DNA of 64,000 bases from the NCBI RefSeq assembly GCF_032823475.1, contig NZ_CP127915.1:744001-808000 (forward strand), in the 5' to 3' direction. This document shows positions 1 to 7,611 of this stretch, in pieces. Positions within the stretch are counted from its first letter, which is position 1. Every line of letters begins with the position of its first letter. The notes beneath the pieces are model-generated. The model was not told where the DNA came from, did not search any database, and worked only from the letters and a program-made list of their open reading frames with translations. Source of the stretch: Acinetobacter sp. SAAs474 (lineage in GTDB: Bacteria; Pseudomonadota; Gammaproteobacteria; Pseudomonadales; Moraxellaceae). Made by a program: the position numbers and the translations under genes.

Positions 1-99
1 TCGATCATACGACGATTACCAGGCATTAAAGAAATGCAAAGTATGTTTGTATTAAAAGAAATTAAACCATTTACCGGATTTCCTCTATCAGATTTTTGA
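1..99 (+). CDS. Lrp/AsnC family transcriptional regulator, C-terminal end (partial)
   Basis: The first 32 codons in frame 1, ending in TGA, match the tail of Lrp/AsnC regulators: a 'LPGIKEMQSMFVLKEIK' strand followed by 'PFTGFPL', typical of the last beta strand of the RAM/AsnC ligand-binding domain. Only the end of the effector domain is present; the DNA-binding part lies before the window. Members of this family sense amino acids and often control a neighbouring amino-acid gene, but the partner is not visible here. The fragment is short, so the family call rests on one conserved stretch. Confidence 0.7.
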   Translation, partial: SIIRRLPGIKEMQSMFVLKEIKPFTGFPLSDF

Positions 100-405
100 T
101 TACATCTTATTTAATCAGGATAGGATTAAAGCGTTTTACACATAAAAATATCGATATGTTTGCATATCGATGCTTCGCTCACGTTATTGCTTCAATTTTT
201 TCTTTTATCGTTATATTTAAATATGAACATTTAATGAGATGACTGCTCTAAAATATCAAACTTTTTAAACCAATCTAGCGCTATGGATTGGTCATTAGTT
301 TTATATATCAGGAAAATCAGTGTATTGATTACATGATAGATATATTGTCATCATCTTGTCGTGCTATCGATAAAGTATGAGCATCACATCAAAAGATGAT
401 TTCAT
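100..405. other. Intergenic stretch, no gene seen
   Basis: About 300 AT-rich bases between the Lrp-type gene and the small ORF at 406-537. No reading frame with a ribosome-binding site, no hairpin followed by a T run and no clear promoter were found. It may carry the untranslated 3' parts of the two flanking genes, which converge here. Confidence 0.5.
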
Positions 406-537
406 TTAATCCGTCCATTGATTGACGCTGTTGGAGGCTAGTTTTGATGCTGTACCCATATAATCATCATAAGATTGTAATAATAAACATGTGATGATCA
501 TCAGTATCGATAATATAATTTTACTTTTTATTGTCAT
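406..537 (-). CDS. Small exported or membrane peptide, 43 aa, unknown function
   Basis: An ATG at 537 (minus strand) opens a 43-codon frame ending in TAA. A purine-rich GAGGTG lies about 10 nt upstream. The product starts with a lysine-containing n-region (MTIKSK), a hydrophobic stretch of about 15 residues (IILSILMIITCLLLQ) and a polar tail ending in NQWTD, so it looks like a signal peptide or single membrane anchor with a short extracytoplasmic part. Cys17 follows 'IIT', which is not a good lipobox. The gene is divergent from the LysR regulator at 637 with a 99-bp gap, the usual arrangement for a LysR target. I do not recognise the family; it could still be a chance ORF. Confidence 0.45.
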   Translation of the reverse strand: MTIKSKIILSILMIITCLLLQSYDDYMGTASKLASNSVNQWTD

Positions 538-587
538 ATCGTTACACACCTCATTTAATTGTAGAACGAAAAAGATATAACAATTTA

Positions 588-607
588 TCTATCTAATCTA
601 ATATAGA
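588..607. promoter_or_regulatory. Possible LysR operator (TCTAT-N10-ATAGA)
   Basis: In the gap between the small ORF and the LysR gene there is an inverted repeat TCTAT-N10-ATAGA, which fits the general T-N11-A layout of LysR-type binding sites. It sits 30-50 bp before the LysR start codon, where autoregulation would be expected. The region is AT-rich, so the match could be chance. Confidence 0.3.
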
Positions 608-636
608 AAAAGCATTCATTCAGCGAATTTTGAGAT

Positions 637-1563
637 ATGTTAACCTTAAAGCAATGTCATTATTTTATTTGTATTGTTGAAAGTGGAAGTTTTACGGCTG
701 CTTCAGAAAAATTATTTATTGCACAATCAGCATTAAGTCGGCAAATCAAAAATTTAGAAGATGATATTGGTTTTGATATTTTTGATAGATCAGAGAAAAA
801 AATTAAATTGACTTCTGCTGGAGCAGTACTGTATCAAAATTTAAAACAGCATATTGATCAAATTAATACTTCTGTTGCATTAGCGAAGCGAATTAGTCAA
901 GGTGAAGATAGAACAATTAAAATCGCTCATTCCAGTAGTATTATTATGGATCATCATAAACTACAGCTTTTAGATCAGTTATGTGAAAATCATAAAATTA
1001 ATATTGAAATTAATACCTTATCATCTGAAGCCCAAATTGATGCGATATTAAATGGTGAAATTGATATTGGTTTTATTCGCCCCCCTGTTTATCATGATTT
1101 GAGTTTGATCAATAGCATCAGTTTATATCAAGCACCTTTATATGTAGCTGTTCTAGCGACAGATGCTGCCTTTATAGACCGATCAACAATTGATATTGAT
1201 GATTTAAAAGATTTTAATTTTGTTTCTACACCACATGCACAACGTGGAGGCTTAAGTTATTTAGTTGCTAATCTATGTTTAAGTCATGGATTTTTCCAAA
1301 AAAGATCTAGAGTTTCATCTAGAAAATTATCTCAACTAGATTTAGTTGCGCATGGTTTTGGGATTTGTATTGTTCCTGAGGAATTTGGTACTGTGCTTCC
1401 TCAGCAGGTCAAATTATTAGCAATAGAGAATCAAAGTTATCAATCCGAGGTTCGATTAATTTGGAAAAAAGATCATGATAGAATCATTGAAAATTGTACG
1501 GGAATGATTCAGCAATTTTATCACGAAGATCATCTTACTACTCTCAATCCTTCTACAAAATAA
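637..1563 (+). CDS. LysR-family transcriptional regulator
   Basis: The product has 308 residues, the normal length for the family. Residues 1-60 form the winged helix-turn-helix ('SGSFTAASEKLFIAQSALSR' is the recognition region), followed by the linker helix and a two-lobed substrate-binding domain from about residue 90. The N-terminus 'MLTLKQCHYFICIVESGSF' resembles the CatM/BenM branch common in Acinetobacter, but the effector cannot be read from sequence. The 3' end converges with the MerR gene, 5 bp away. The divergent 43-residue gene upstream is the most likely direct target. Confidence 0.9.
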   Translation: MLTLKQCHYFICIVESGSFTAASEKLFIAQSALSRQIKNLEDDIGFDIFDRSEKKIKLTSAGAVLYQNLKQHIDQINTSVALAKRISQGEDRTIKIAHSSSIIMDHHKLQLLDQLCENHKINIEINTLSSEAQIDAILNGEIDIGFIRPPVYHDLSLINSISLYQAPLYVAVLATDAAFIDRSTIDIDDLKDFNFVSTPHAQRGGLSYLVANLCLSHGFFQKRSRVSSRKLSQLDLVAHGFGICIVPEEFGTVLPQQVKLLAIENQSYQSEVRLIWKKDHDRIIENCTGMIQQFYHEDHLTTLNPSTK

Positions 1564-1568
1564 TCTGT

Positions 1569-1970
1569 TTAATCATGAGTTTGTAAGTGTTTTACAATAT
1601 AGCAATTTTCAATTTTTTGATTATTTTCACATCTATTTTTTAAATGATCTAATTGCTGTTTAAATGATGTTAGCGTGTGAATTTTATGCTCCAGATCTTG
1701 AGTATGTTTTGCTATTAATTCATTAATTTTATGACAATTTTGTTCAGGTGTTTCTAATTCTTTTAAAAGATAAATAATCTCCTTAACTGATAATCCTAAA
1801 TGTCTACAATTCAGAATAAAATTTAATTGATATAGTGAATTTTCATCATAGTATCGATAGTGATTACTGGCTTTTATTTTGGGTAAGAGTAGTCCTTTTT
1901 TTTCATAAAATCTAATTGTATCAATGGTGGTATGCGCTTTTTTTGCCAGTTGAGAAATATTAATCAGCAT
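1569..1970 (-). CDS. MerR-family regulator of the CadR/PbrR metal-sensing type
   Basis: The product has 133 residues when started at the ATG at 1970, which has AGGA 6 nt upstream; an upstream start at 2063 would overlap the divergent gene. Residues 1-70 form the MerR helix-turn-helix ('LAKKAHTTIDTIRFYEKKGLL'), followed by a long dimerisation helix. Cys79, Cys114 and Cys123 reproduce the three-cysteine pattern of PbrR and CadR (one before the helix, two separated by eight residues at its end), the ligands for Pb(II) or Cd(II) in those proteins. It is divergent from a transglutaminase-like gene, not from the usual CadA or CDF exporter. Metal specificity is inferred. Confidence 0.85.
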   Translation of the reverse strand: MLINISQLAKKAHTTIDTIRFYEKKGLLLPKIKASNHYRYYDENSLYQLNFILNCRHLGLSVKEIIYLLKELETPEQNCHKINELIAKHTQDLEHKIHTLTSFKQQLDHLKNRCENNQKIENCYIVKHLQTHD

Positions 1971-1981
1971 ATGCGTTCCTA

Positions 1982-2012
1982 TTGACCTTGGTCTTAAACC
2001 ATAGTTTTTAAT
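1982..2012 (+). promoter_or_regulatory. MerR-type promoter with 19-bp spacer and dyad operator
   Basis: A -35 box TTGACC (1982-1987) and a -10 box TTTAAT (2007-2012) are separated by 19 bp, the overlong spacer typical of MerR-activated promoters. An imperfect dyad centred at 1995 (ACCTTGGT...ACCATAGT) lies in that spacer, where MerR proteins bind. The promoter faces the transglutaminase-like gene at 2036. The boxes were read by eye. Confidence 0.6.
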
Positions 2013-2035
2013 CAATGTATTAGAAGGAGATTGAT

Positions 2036-2743
2036 ATGGAAAATTTACTAAAACATACTGCACTTTTAGATTATCAGCATAGTGTTATACAGGAGTTAAT
2101 TCAGCAAAAACAATGGCAACAGCTTAATGATCAGCAAAAAATACAGATGATTTATAATTTTGTTCGTGATGATATTCAGTTTGGCTACAATTGTCGTGAT
2201 GATATTCCAGCCTCGCAAGTTCTTCAAGATGGCTATGGTCAATGTAATACCAAGGCTACATTACTGATGGCGTTATTAAGAGCTGTTCATATCCCCACTA
2301 GATTACATGGTTTCACGATTGATAAAGCCTTGCAGAAAGGCGCTATTGATGGTTTATGGTATCAATTATCACCGGCCAATATTTTACATAGTTGGGTTGA
2401 AGTCTATATTCAGGGACAATGGTTTAATTTAGAAGGTGTTATTTTAGATCGTCCATATTTACAGCGTCTACAGTCGATAAATAAAGAGGTCAAAAATACT
2501 TTTTGTGGTTATGGTGTATATACTGAAAATTTTCAAAATCCCCCAATTGATTGGAATTTAAATCATACTTATATCCAAGATAAAGGTATCAATCAAGATT
2601 TTGGTTTATTTGATAGTCCTGATTTATTTTATCAACAGCACCAGCAACAACTGGGTTATTTTAAGAGATTGGTTTTTAAATATATTATCAGGCATCTGAT
2701 GAATCAAAATGTCAATATGATTAGAGACGGTAAATCTTGTTAA
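2036..2743 (+). CDS. Transglutaminase-like superfamily protein
   Basis: The product has 235 residues and no signal peptide, so it is probably cytoplasmic. It carries the transglutaminase/papain-like core: catalytic Cys70 in 'GYGQCNTKA', His118 in 'HSWVEV', and an acidic residue at the third position (Glu133, where Asp is usual, or Asp138). Such domains hydrolyse or transfer amide bonds. The start is well defined by AGAAGGAGA 5-10 nt upstream. It is divergent from a CadR/PbrR-type regulator and appears to be driven by a MerR-type promoter, so metal-induced expression is likely. The substrate is unknown. The C-terminal 60 residues are rich in Gln and basic residues. Confidence 0.75.
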   Translation: MENLLKHTALLDYQHSVIQELIQQKQWQQLNDQQKIQMIYNFVRDDIQFGYNCRDDIPASQVLQDGYGQCNTKATLLMALLRAVHIPTRLHGFTIDKALQKGAIDGLWYQLSPANILHSWVEVYIQGQWFNLEGVILDRPYLQRLQSINKEVKNTFCGYGVYTENFQNPPIDWNLNHTYIQDKGINQDFGLFDSPDLFYQQHQQQLGYFKRLVFKYIIRHLMNQNVNMIRDGKSC

Positions 2744-3493
2744 TCCATCGTTAATCATGATATTTCTTACTCGTTATAGATGATGCTGAGCTTGATCCAT
2801 GATCTTTGTATATTGACTTAGGTCGTGTTTAAAAAAGCCTTTCTGATCTTTCATACCTCATGGATGATCTTGATCATGGAACAACCATAAATGAAGTGGT
2901 TGTTCAATAAAATCGCATTGAAAGAACTATGGCCATGAGATGGATTAATGTCTTAAGACAAATCAAATTGATGATCTAGATTCATTCAATCAGATAAAGA
3001 CGCTTAAAAAATGTAGCTGGAGTAGTGATCAACATGATGAATAAGGAGAATTAATTTAAAAAAATATTTTTTTACAAATGTTAATAATTTATTTAAATAT
3101 CAATGACATATATTTTTTTATTAGTCTAACTATGATCTAAAATCATGCTATGTGGTAATTTTGAGTAAATTAACAATGTGATTAATATCATTTTTTTTAA
3201 TAATTATGTGATTTTATTTGAGTTATGGTGATATTTTTTTAATTAAAAATGCTGCTGTATAGAAGATAAATGGTTAATTAATACTTGATCTTTTTAGTAT
3301 GAGTTAAAACTTAGTTATTGATTTTAAATGATTAATTAAAATTTTCACTATTCCAACTGTTTTGCTGCGTTTTATTTAAAAAAAAGATGGGGTATGCTTA
3401 TAAACATAACAAGATGAATAGATTAATATTCACATCCAGAGAGAAAAATAATGACAATATATTATAATAATAGGTTAAATTTTTCATAGAAAA
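2744..3493. other. Long intergenic stretch without a recognisable gene
   Basis: About 750 bases, very AT-rich from 3050 on. Seven GATC sites fall between 2744 and 3010. An 8-bp hairpin (AACAACCA/TGGTTGTT, 2880-2904) lies behind the transglutaminase gene but lacks a T run. A 12-codon ORF (3451-3489, MTIYYNNRLNFS) with GAGAG in front of it ends just before the terminator at 3494. I see no longer gene. Confidence 0.5.
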
Positions 3494-3521
3494 AACCGAC
3501 ATTTATGTCGGTTTTTTTTTT
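3494..3521 (+). terminator. Intrinsic terminator after a 12-codon ORF
   Basis: Stem AACCGACAT/ATGTCGGTT (3494-3502 and 3505-3513) is followed by a run of T to 3521. The A run before the stem means it could also act on the minus strand. No gene of normal size precedes it on the plus strand, so it ends a short leader-like or noncoding transcript. Confidence 0.75.
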
Positions 3522-3583
3522 ATGATTTTTTAGTTTGTGATCACCATCAATTGACTGATATTGACGATTGCAACAGTAATGAT

Positions 3584-3662
3584 AAAAAAAGCCCAATTCA
3601 AGTGAGAATTGGGCTGAAAAAGGATGTTCTTGGGAGAGATACATCCAGAGGGTAACTGGTTT
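3584..3662 (-). ncRNA. Candidate small RNA, about 80 nt
   Basis: On the minus strand a TATAAT box (3669-3674) is followed about 7 nt later by a sequence that folds into two hairpins: GGATGT/ACATCC with a 13-nt loop, then AGCCCAATTC/GAATTGGGCT (3590-3615) ending in seven T. This is the layout of a short trans-acting RNA with an intrinsic terminator. No good -35 box was found and no known family was recognised. The only ORF here (3462-3644) runs through both terminators and is unlikely to be translated. Confidence 0.35.
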
Positions 3663-3674
3663 TAGTCAATTATA

Positions 3675-4145
3675 TCAATAGTTAATCTTCTTATCGTTAC
3701 TATATAACAAAAATAATAATATGTAAAAGTGATTATTTTTATCATATTGATTTGTTTTGACGATTAAATTAAAGCAATATCAAATCATATATTAGTGCTA
3801 TCAATTGTGTATATCTCAGTTTTTATCCACAGCCTTCTTTTCTATTGGGGATAACTAGGAACAAAATATTGCAAATGATTTTAATGATGATCAGATCAAT
3901 ACTGTGCTCATCTATAGATGCCTGCGATAAAATATTATGTTAAATCTATATATGATTAAGATTAATTTTCAATGACTTAATAACATAAATGCTAATCGGT
4001 ACACATGCTAACTTTTCAAGTATAACTAACGATTTTATGGTATAAAATATTATTTTTACAACATGATTTTCATGATTTATCCATGCCATTTATGCAATAT
4101 ATCTAGATCGAACATTCCCTGATGATGAGTTAGATTGATAGTTTT
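3675..4145. other. Intergenic stretch with one DnaA box
   Basis: No gene is visible. A consensus DnaA box TTATCCACA lies at 3823-3831, followed about 25 bp later by TTGGGGATAA in the opposite orientation, which differs from a box at one or two positions. A single box outside an oriC context often has no origin role. The rest is AT-rich with several weak -10-like sequences. Confidence 0.4.
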
Positions 4146-4179
4146 AACCACATTCCTCCCCAAGAATGTGGTTTTTTTT
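4146..4179 (+). terminator. Orphan intrinsic terminator
   Basis: Stem AACCACATTC/GAATGTGGTT (4146-4155 and 4164-4173) with the C-rich loop CTCCCCAA and a run of eight T. It points along the plus strand, but no plus-strand gene lies in the 1.4 kb before it, so it may end another short noncoding RNA. Confidence 0.75.
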
Positions 4180-4230
4180 ACTTTAGATAGATTGATCTAT
4201 TATGTGATGAACATTGATATGAATCACCAA

Positions 4231-5559
4231 CTACTGATCATGATTGTTTTGACTGTAAACACATTGTCCATAAATATATGTCGCATCAATATTTCGGTCA
4301 TCTCCTAACATCATTAAGGCAAATAACGCATCCTCTAGATTTTTACTCTGTTGTTGTCGTAATTGCTGTAAGCGTGTTGCCGATAAGTTTAACACCACAA
4401 AATCTGCTTCTTTTCCAATGTTAAAATTCCCGAGTTTATCATCTAGATCCAATGCTTTCGCACCACCTAAGGTAGCGTGATACAGTGATTCAAATGCTGA
4501 AAGTTTATAGCCTTGTAATTGTTGTACTTTATAGGCTTCATTCAGTGTTTGTAGCTGACAAAATGAAGTTCCTGCACCAATATCTGTACCCAAACCGACT
4601 TTAACCTGCTTTTCCCAAGTTTTTTGCAGTGGAAATAGACCACTCCCTAAAAATAGATTGGATGTTGGACAAAAAGCAATGCTTGAATCAGTCTGATGCA
4701 TACAATCCCATTCATGTTCATCTAAATGGACACAATGTGCAAAGATAGAGCGTGAACCTGTTAAACCATAGTGATGATAAACATCAAGATAGCCCTGCTG
4801 TTCGGGGAACAAGCTTTTAACCCAAGCAATTTCATTTTGATTTTCACTTAAATGCGTATGCAGATAAACATCTGGATATTCAGTTTTGAGTTGCTGTGCT
4901 TTTTGTAATTGTTCGGGTGTTGAGGTGGGTGCAAAGCGTGGTGTAATCGCATATAGATTACGCCCTTTATTATGCCATTGTTCAATTAATGTCTTAGAGT
5001 CATGATAAGCACTTTCAGCAGTATCACAGAGTTGTTCTGGCGCATGACGATCCATCATGACTTTACCTGCGATGATACGCATATGGTAATGCTGTGCAGC
5101 CTCAAATAAAGCATGTACCGATGTGGGATGTACGCTACAAAATACTAAAGCAGTTGTGGTGCCATGTTTAAGTAATTCTTCAATAAAAAATTGTGCAATT
5201 TTTTCTGCATAAATAGGATCTTCAAATTGCATTTCTGTTGGGAAAGTATAGGTATTTAACCATTCTAAAAGTTGCTCACCATAGGCCCCCATCATCTCGG
5301 TCTGTGGAAAGTGAATATGTGTGTCAATAAAGCCTGGAACAATCAACTGTTCTGGATAATGTTGTACAGTCGTGTGTGAATCCAGCAAAGCTTGTCCGTC
5401 AGACCAGATGCCGAACCACTTAATTTTACCATTTTCGGTGATCAATAAACCATCTTCGATATAGCGCACTTGATCATGAATGGCATCTGCTTGAGTTACT
5501 GTATTTTGAATATCGAGAAAACGACCACGAATTGCCGTTGTTGCAATGACAGGAGACAT
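4231..5559 (-). CDS. guaD: Guanine deaminase
   Basis: The product has 442 residues, as expected for the family. It converts guanine to xanthine and ammonia in purine salvage. The amidohydrolase TIM-barrel signature 'PGFIDTHIHFPQ' (His81 and His83, zinc ligands) is the form typical of guanine deaminases. Further ligands are in 'LHTHLSE', 'FAHCVHL' and 'GLGTDIGAG' (final Asp). Cytoplasmic, no signal peptide. It stands alone and is divergent from the nucleotidyltransferase gene at 5665. No xanthine dehydrogenase genes are in the window. Confidence 0.93.
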   Translation of the reverse strand: MSPVIATTAIRGRFLDIQNTVTQADAIHDQVRYIEDGLLITENGKIKWFGIWSDGQALLDSHTTVQHYPEQLIVPGFIDTHIHFPQTEMMGAYGEQLLEWLNTYTFPTEMQFEDPIYAEKIAQFFIEELLKHGTTTALVFCSVHPTSVHALFEAAQHYHMRIIAGKVMMDRHAPEQLCDTAESAYHDSKTLIEQWHNKGRNLYAITPRFAPTSTPEQLQKAQQLKTEYPDVYLHTHLSENQNEIAWVKSLFPEQQGYLDVYHHYGLTGSRSIFAHCVHLDEHEWDCMHQTDSSIAFCPTSNLFLGSGLFPLQKTWEKQVKVGLGTDIGAGTSFCQLQTLNEAYKVQQLQGYKLSAFESLYHATLGGAKALDLDDKLGNFNIGKEADFVVLNLSATRLQQLRQQQSKNLEDALFALMMLGDDRNIDATYIYGQCVYSQNNHDQ

Positions 5560-5664
5560 TTAAAACCTACGCTTTTTACTTTTTTCAATTGATTGTAACG
5601 TAAAATGATGTTTATCAGGCCACCAGATCAACATCAATAGCAATACAATGACAGATATTTACTT

Positions 5665-6249
5665 ATGATTGATACTTTAATGCCATTAGATCATCAAAAT
5701 AAACTCAGTCATATCCTATTAAATCATCCATATTTGACTGCGATTTTACAGCAATTGTATGAGATTGAACCTGATGCTTATATTGCTGCTGGTGTCATTC
5801 GTAATACAATTTGGGATTATTTACATGATCGTCAGTATGATTTAAACCATACTGAAGTTGATATTGTGTTTTATGATCCAGATGATGATGGTCGTCAACA
5901 TCAAAAAATTGAAGATAAAATAACTAAAATATTTCCATCTATTCAATGGGATGTAACGAATCAAGCTTTAGTACATCAATGGTATCGTACTGAAGAAGGT
6001 GCATCGATCTCTGCATTGCAATCTTTAGCACATGCCATATCTTTATGGCCAGAAACAGCAACAGCAGTCGCAGTGCGTTTTAATCATCAAGGTAATATTG
6101 ATTGTCTCGCTCCACTTGGTTTAGCAGATTTACTGCATTTAAAGCTTAGATGGAATCCTGCATTGGTTGCTTATTCAGTATTTTTACAACGCATTCAACA
6201 GAAAAAATTCTTGTCTCGATGGCCGAAATTAAGTTGTGTGGATATTTAG
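5665..6249 (+). CDS. Nucleotidyltransferase-fold protein (DUF925 / NTP_transf_6 family)
   Basis: The product has 194 residues, the usual family length. It contains the motifs 'AAGVIRNTIWDYLH' near residue 42 and 'EVDIVFYDPDDD' near residue 67, in which the Asp pair corresponds to the metal-binding carboxylates of nucleotidyltransferases, and a C-terminal 'NHQGNIDCLAPLGLADLL' stretch typical of the family. The biological substrate of this family is not known to me. The gene is monocistronic and converges with terC over a shared hairpin. Confidence 0.8.
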   Translation: MIDTLMPLDHQNKLSHILLNHPYLTAILQQLYEIEPDAYIAAGVIRNTIWDYLHDRQYDLNHTEVDIVFYDPDDDGRQHQKIEDKITKIFPSIQWDVTNQALVHQWYRTEEGASISALQSLAHAISLWPETATAVAVRFNHQGNIDCLAPLGLADLLHLKLRWNPALVAYSVFLQRIQQKKFLSRWPKLSCVDI

Positions 6250-6286
6250 CAACCCACAATTGAGAGGTAAAACATATCATTTTAAA

Positions 6287-6314
6287 AATGCCAGTGATTT
6301 AATCCACTGGCATT
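6287..6314. terminator. Convergent-gene terminator hairpin
   Basis: Stem AATGCCAGTG/CACTGGCATT (6287-6296 and 6305-6314) lies between the converging nucleotidyltransferase and terC genes. Read on the minus strand it is followed by TTTAAAA, which suits ending the terC transcript; on the plus strand the T run is poor. Confidence 0.7.
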
Positions 6315-6344
6315 GTGTTTGACAACATTAGGGTGAGTAAAATT

Positions 6345-7307
6345 TTATAATGTTGTTTCATGATGTTTTTTACTATGTTGAATCGACATCCATGCAGTAA
6401 TGGCAAGTACAATCACAATAAAGCTAAGCGAAATCCAGATTGGCATATGGAACACATCTAACATTAACATCTTAAAGCCGATAAATAATAAAATAATACC
6501 TAGACCATAAGGTAAATAATGCATTTTAGATGCTGCACCAGAGAGTAAAAAGAACATGGCACGTAGGCCTAAAATTGCCATTAAATTTGCAGTTAATACA
6601 ATAAATGGATCACTGGTGACTGCAAAAATTGCAGGAATAGAATCGACAGCAAAAATAACGTCTGATGCTTCAACCAAAATGAGGACTAAAAATAATGGTG
6701 TTGCCCATAGTACGCCATTTTGGCGGACAAAAAATTTGTTATCCTGCATCGTTGGCGTAATACGTAAATGTTTACGCAAAAACTTAAGAATAGCCATATC
6801 TTCAATATTGGGGTCCTCTTCTTGGCCTTTTAGAAATTTAAAGCCGGTATAGACGAGAAATGCACCGAAGATATACAGTACCCAAGAAAATTCTTGGACA
6901 AACCATGCACCAATAAAAATAAAGATACTACGTAAAATAATGGCACCGAGCACACCATATAAAAGGAGCTGGCGTTGTAAAGCAGGTGGAATCGCAAAAG
7001 CTGCAAAAATCATAAGCCAGACAAAGACATTATCAATCGCTAATGATTTTTCAAGCAGATAGCCTGCAAAGTATTCCATGACTTTGGTATTTGCTACAGC
7101 AATACCCGCAGTTTGTTGCAGATATAACCATAAACCACCACCAAAAAGTGCAGCAACAGAAACCCACGCAATGCTCCAAAATGCTGCTGTTTTGATTTTA
7201 ACTTCTTGGCCTTGTTTTTGTTTAAAGCCTAAAAAGTCAATAATGAGCATGACTGCAACAATGCCAAAAAATGCAAGATACAGCCATAAGGTACCGATCG
7301 TTTCCAT
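6345..7307 (-). CDS. TerC/Alx family membrane protein, probable Mn2+ exporter
   Basis: The product has 320 residues when started at the ATG at 7307, which has GGAGG about 7 nt upstream; the longer frame to 7334 lacks a site. It shows about eight membrane segments and the family motifs 'LEKSLAIDNVFVW' and 'EASDVIFAVDSIPAIFAV', whose acidic residues are conserved in TerC/Alx proteins and probably bind metal. Length matches E. coli Alx (321 aa). The 5' leader carries a yybP-ykoY-type riboswitch, which supports a role in manganese homeostasis at the inner membrane. Whether it is Alx or another TerC paralogue cannot be settled here. Confidence 0.9.
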   Translation of the reverse strand: METIGTLWLYLAFFGIVAVMLIIDFLGFKQKQGQEVKIKTAAFWSIAWVSVAALFGGGLWLYLQQTAGIAVANTKVMEYFAGYLLEKSLAIDNVFVWLMIFAAFAIPPALQRQLLLYGVLGAIILRSIFIFIGAWFVQEFSWVLYIFGAFLVYTGFKFLKGQEEDPNIEDMAILKFLRKHLRITPTMQDNKFFVRQNGVLWATPLFLVLILVEASDVIFAVDSIPAIFAVTSDPFIVLTANLMAILGLRAMFFLLSGAASKMHYLPYGLGIILLFIGFKMLMLDVFHMPIWISLSFIVIVLAITAWMSIQHSKKHHETTL

Positions 7308-7338
7308 GTGTATTCCTCCACATCTGACGACCAATCAT

Positions 7339-7396
7339 AAAAAAACCCTGATCAGTCGCTAGATGATATCAAACATCTATTACAACATGATCAAGG
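7339..7396 (-). terminator. Riboswitch expression-platform terminator
   Basis: On the minus strand CCTTGATCA (7396-7388) pairs over 9 bp with TGATCAGGG (7354-7346), followed by seven T (7345-7339). A small AGATG/CATCT hairpin fills the loop. The 5' arm overlaps the aptamer's GCAAGACC segment, so ligand-bound aptamer and terminator should exclude each other, giving antitermination when metal is bound. Confidence 0.75.
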
Positions 7397-7530
7397 TCTT
7401 GCCTACATCTTGTGTTAAATAAGATGCTCAGATACCGACTTTTTGCAAAGTGTAATGACGATATACTGACGCGTTAAATAAGCTTTATCAGTTATTTAAC
7501 GTTTGGAGGAGGCTACTCCCCTTGTTCAAC
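7388..7530 (-). promoter_or_regulatory. yybP-ykoY family (Mn2+) riboswitch upstream of terC
   Basis: The minus-strand leader of terC has the signature GGGGAGTAGC (7521-7512), then a GTCATTACAC segment and, near the 3' end, GGCAAGACC (7403-7395). These are the conserved loop elements of yybP-ykoY riboswitches that sense Mn2+, as in E. coli mntP and alx. The family typically precedes TerC or MntP genes, as here. The aptamer limits are approximate because P1 was not folded by computation. Confidence 0.85.
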
Positions 7531-7611
7531 TATTCTGTGTTTGGGTTTAATCCCAAAGTGAGCAGAATGATGACAGGTTTTTCATCAATATGCAAATCTA
7601 AATCAGCACGA

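Noticed and set aside
3462..3644. 60-codon minus-strand ORF
   Set aside because: It runs through two intrinsic terminator hairpins and has no ribosome-binding site or family resemblance.
3823..3831. DnaA box as a sign of oriC
   Set aside because: A single consensus box with one degenerate partner, no cluster and no dnaA/dnaN nearby; not enough for an origin.
6556..6852. Plus-strand ORF within terC
   Set aside because: It is the antisense shadow of a strongly conserved gene and has no ribosome-binding site.
7522..7611. Open frame between sotB and the terC riboswitch
   Set aside because: It lacks a start codon and a ribosome-binding site, and would lie within the transcript leader; chance reading frame.
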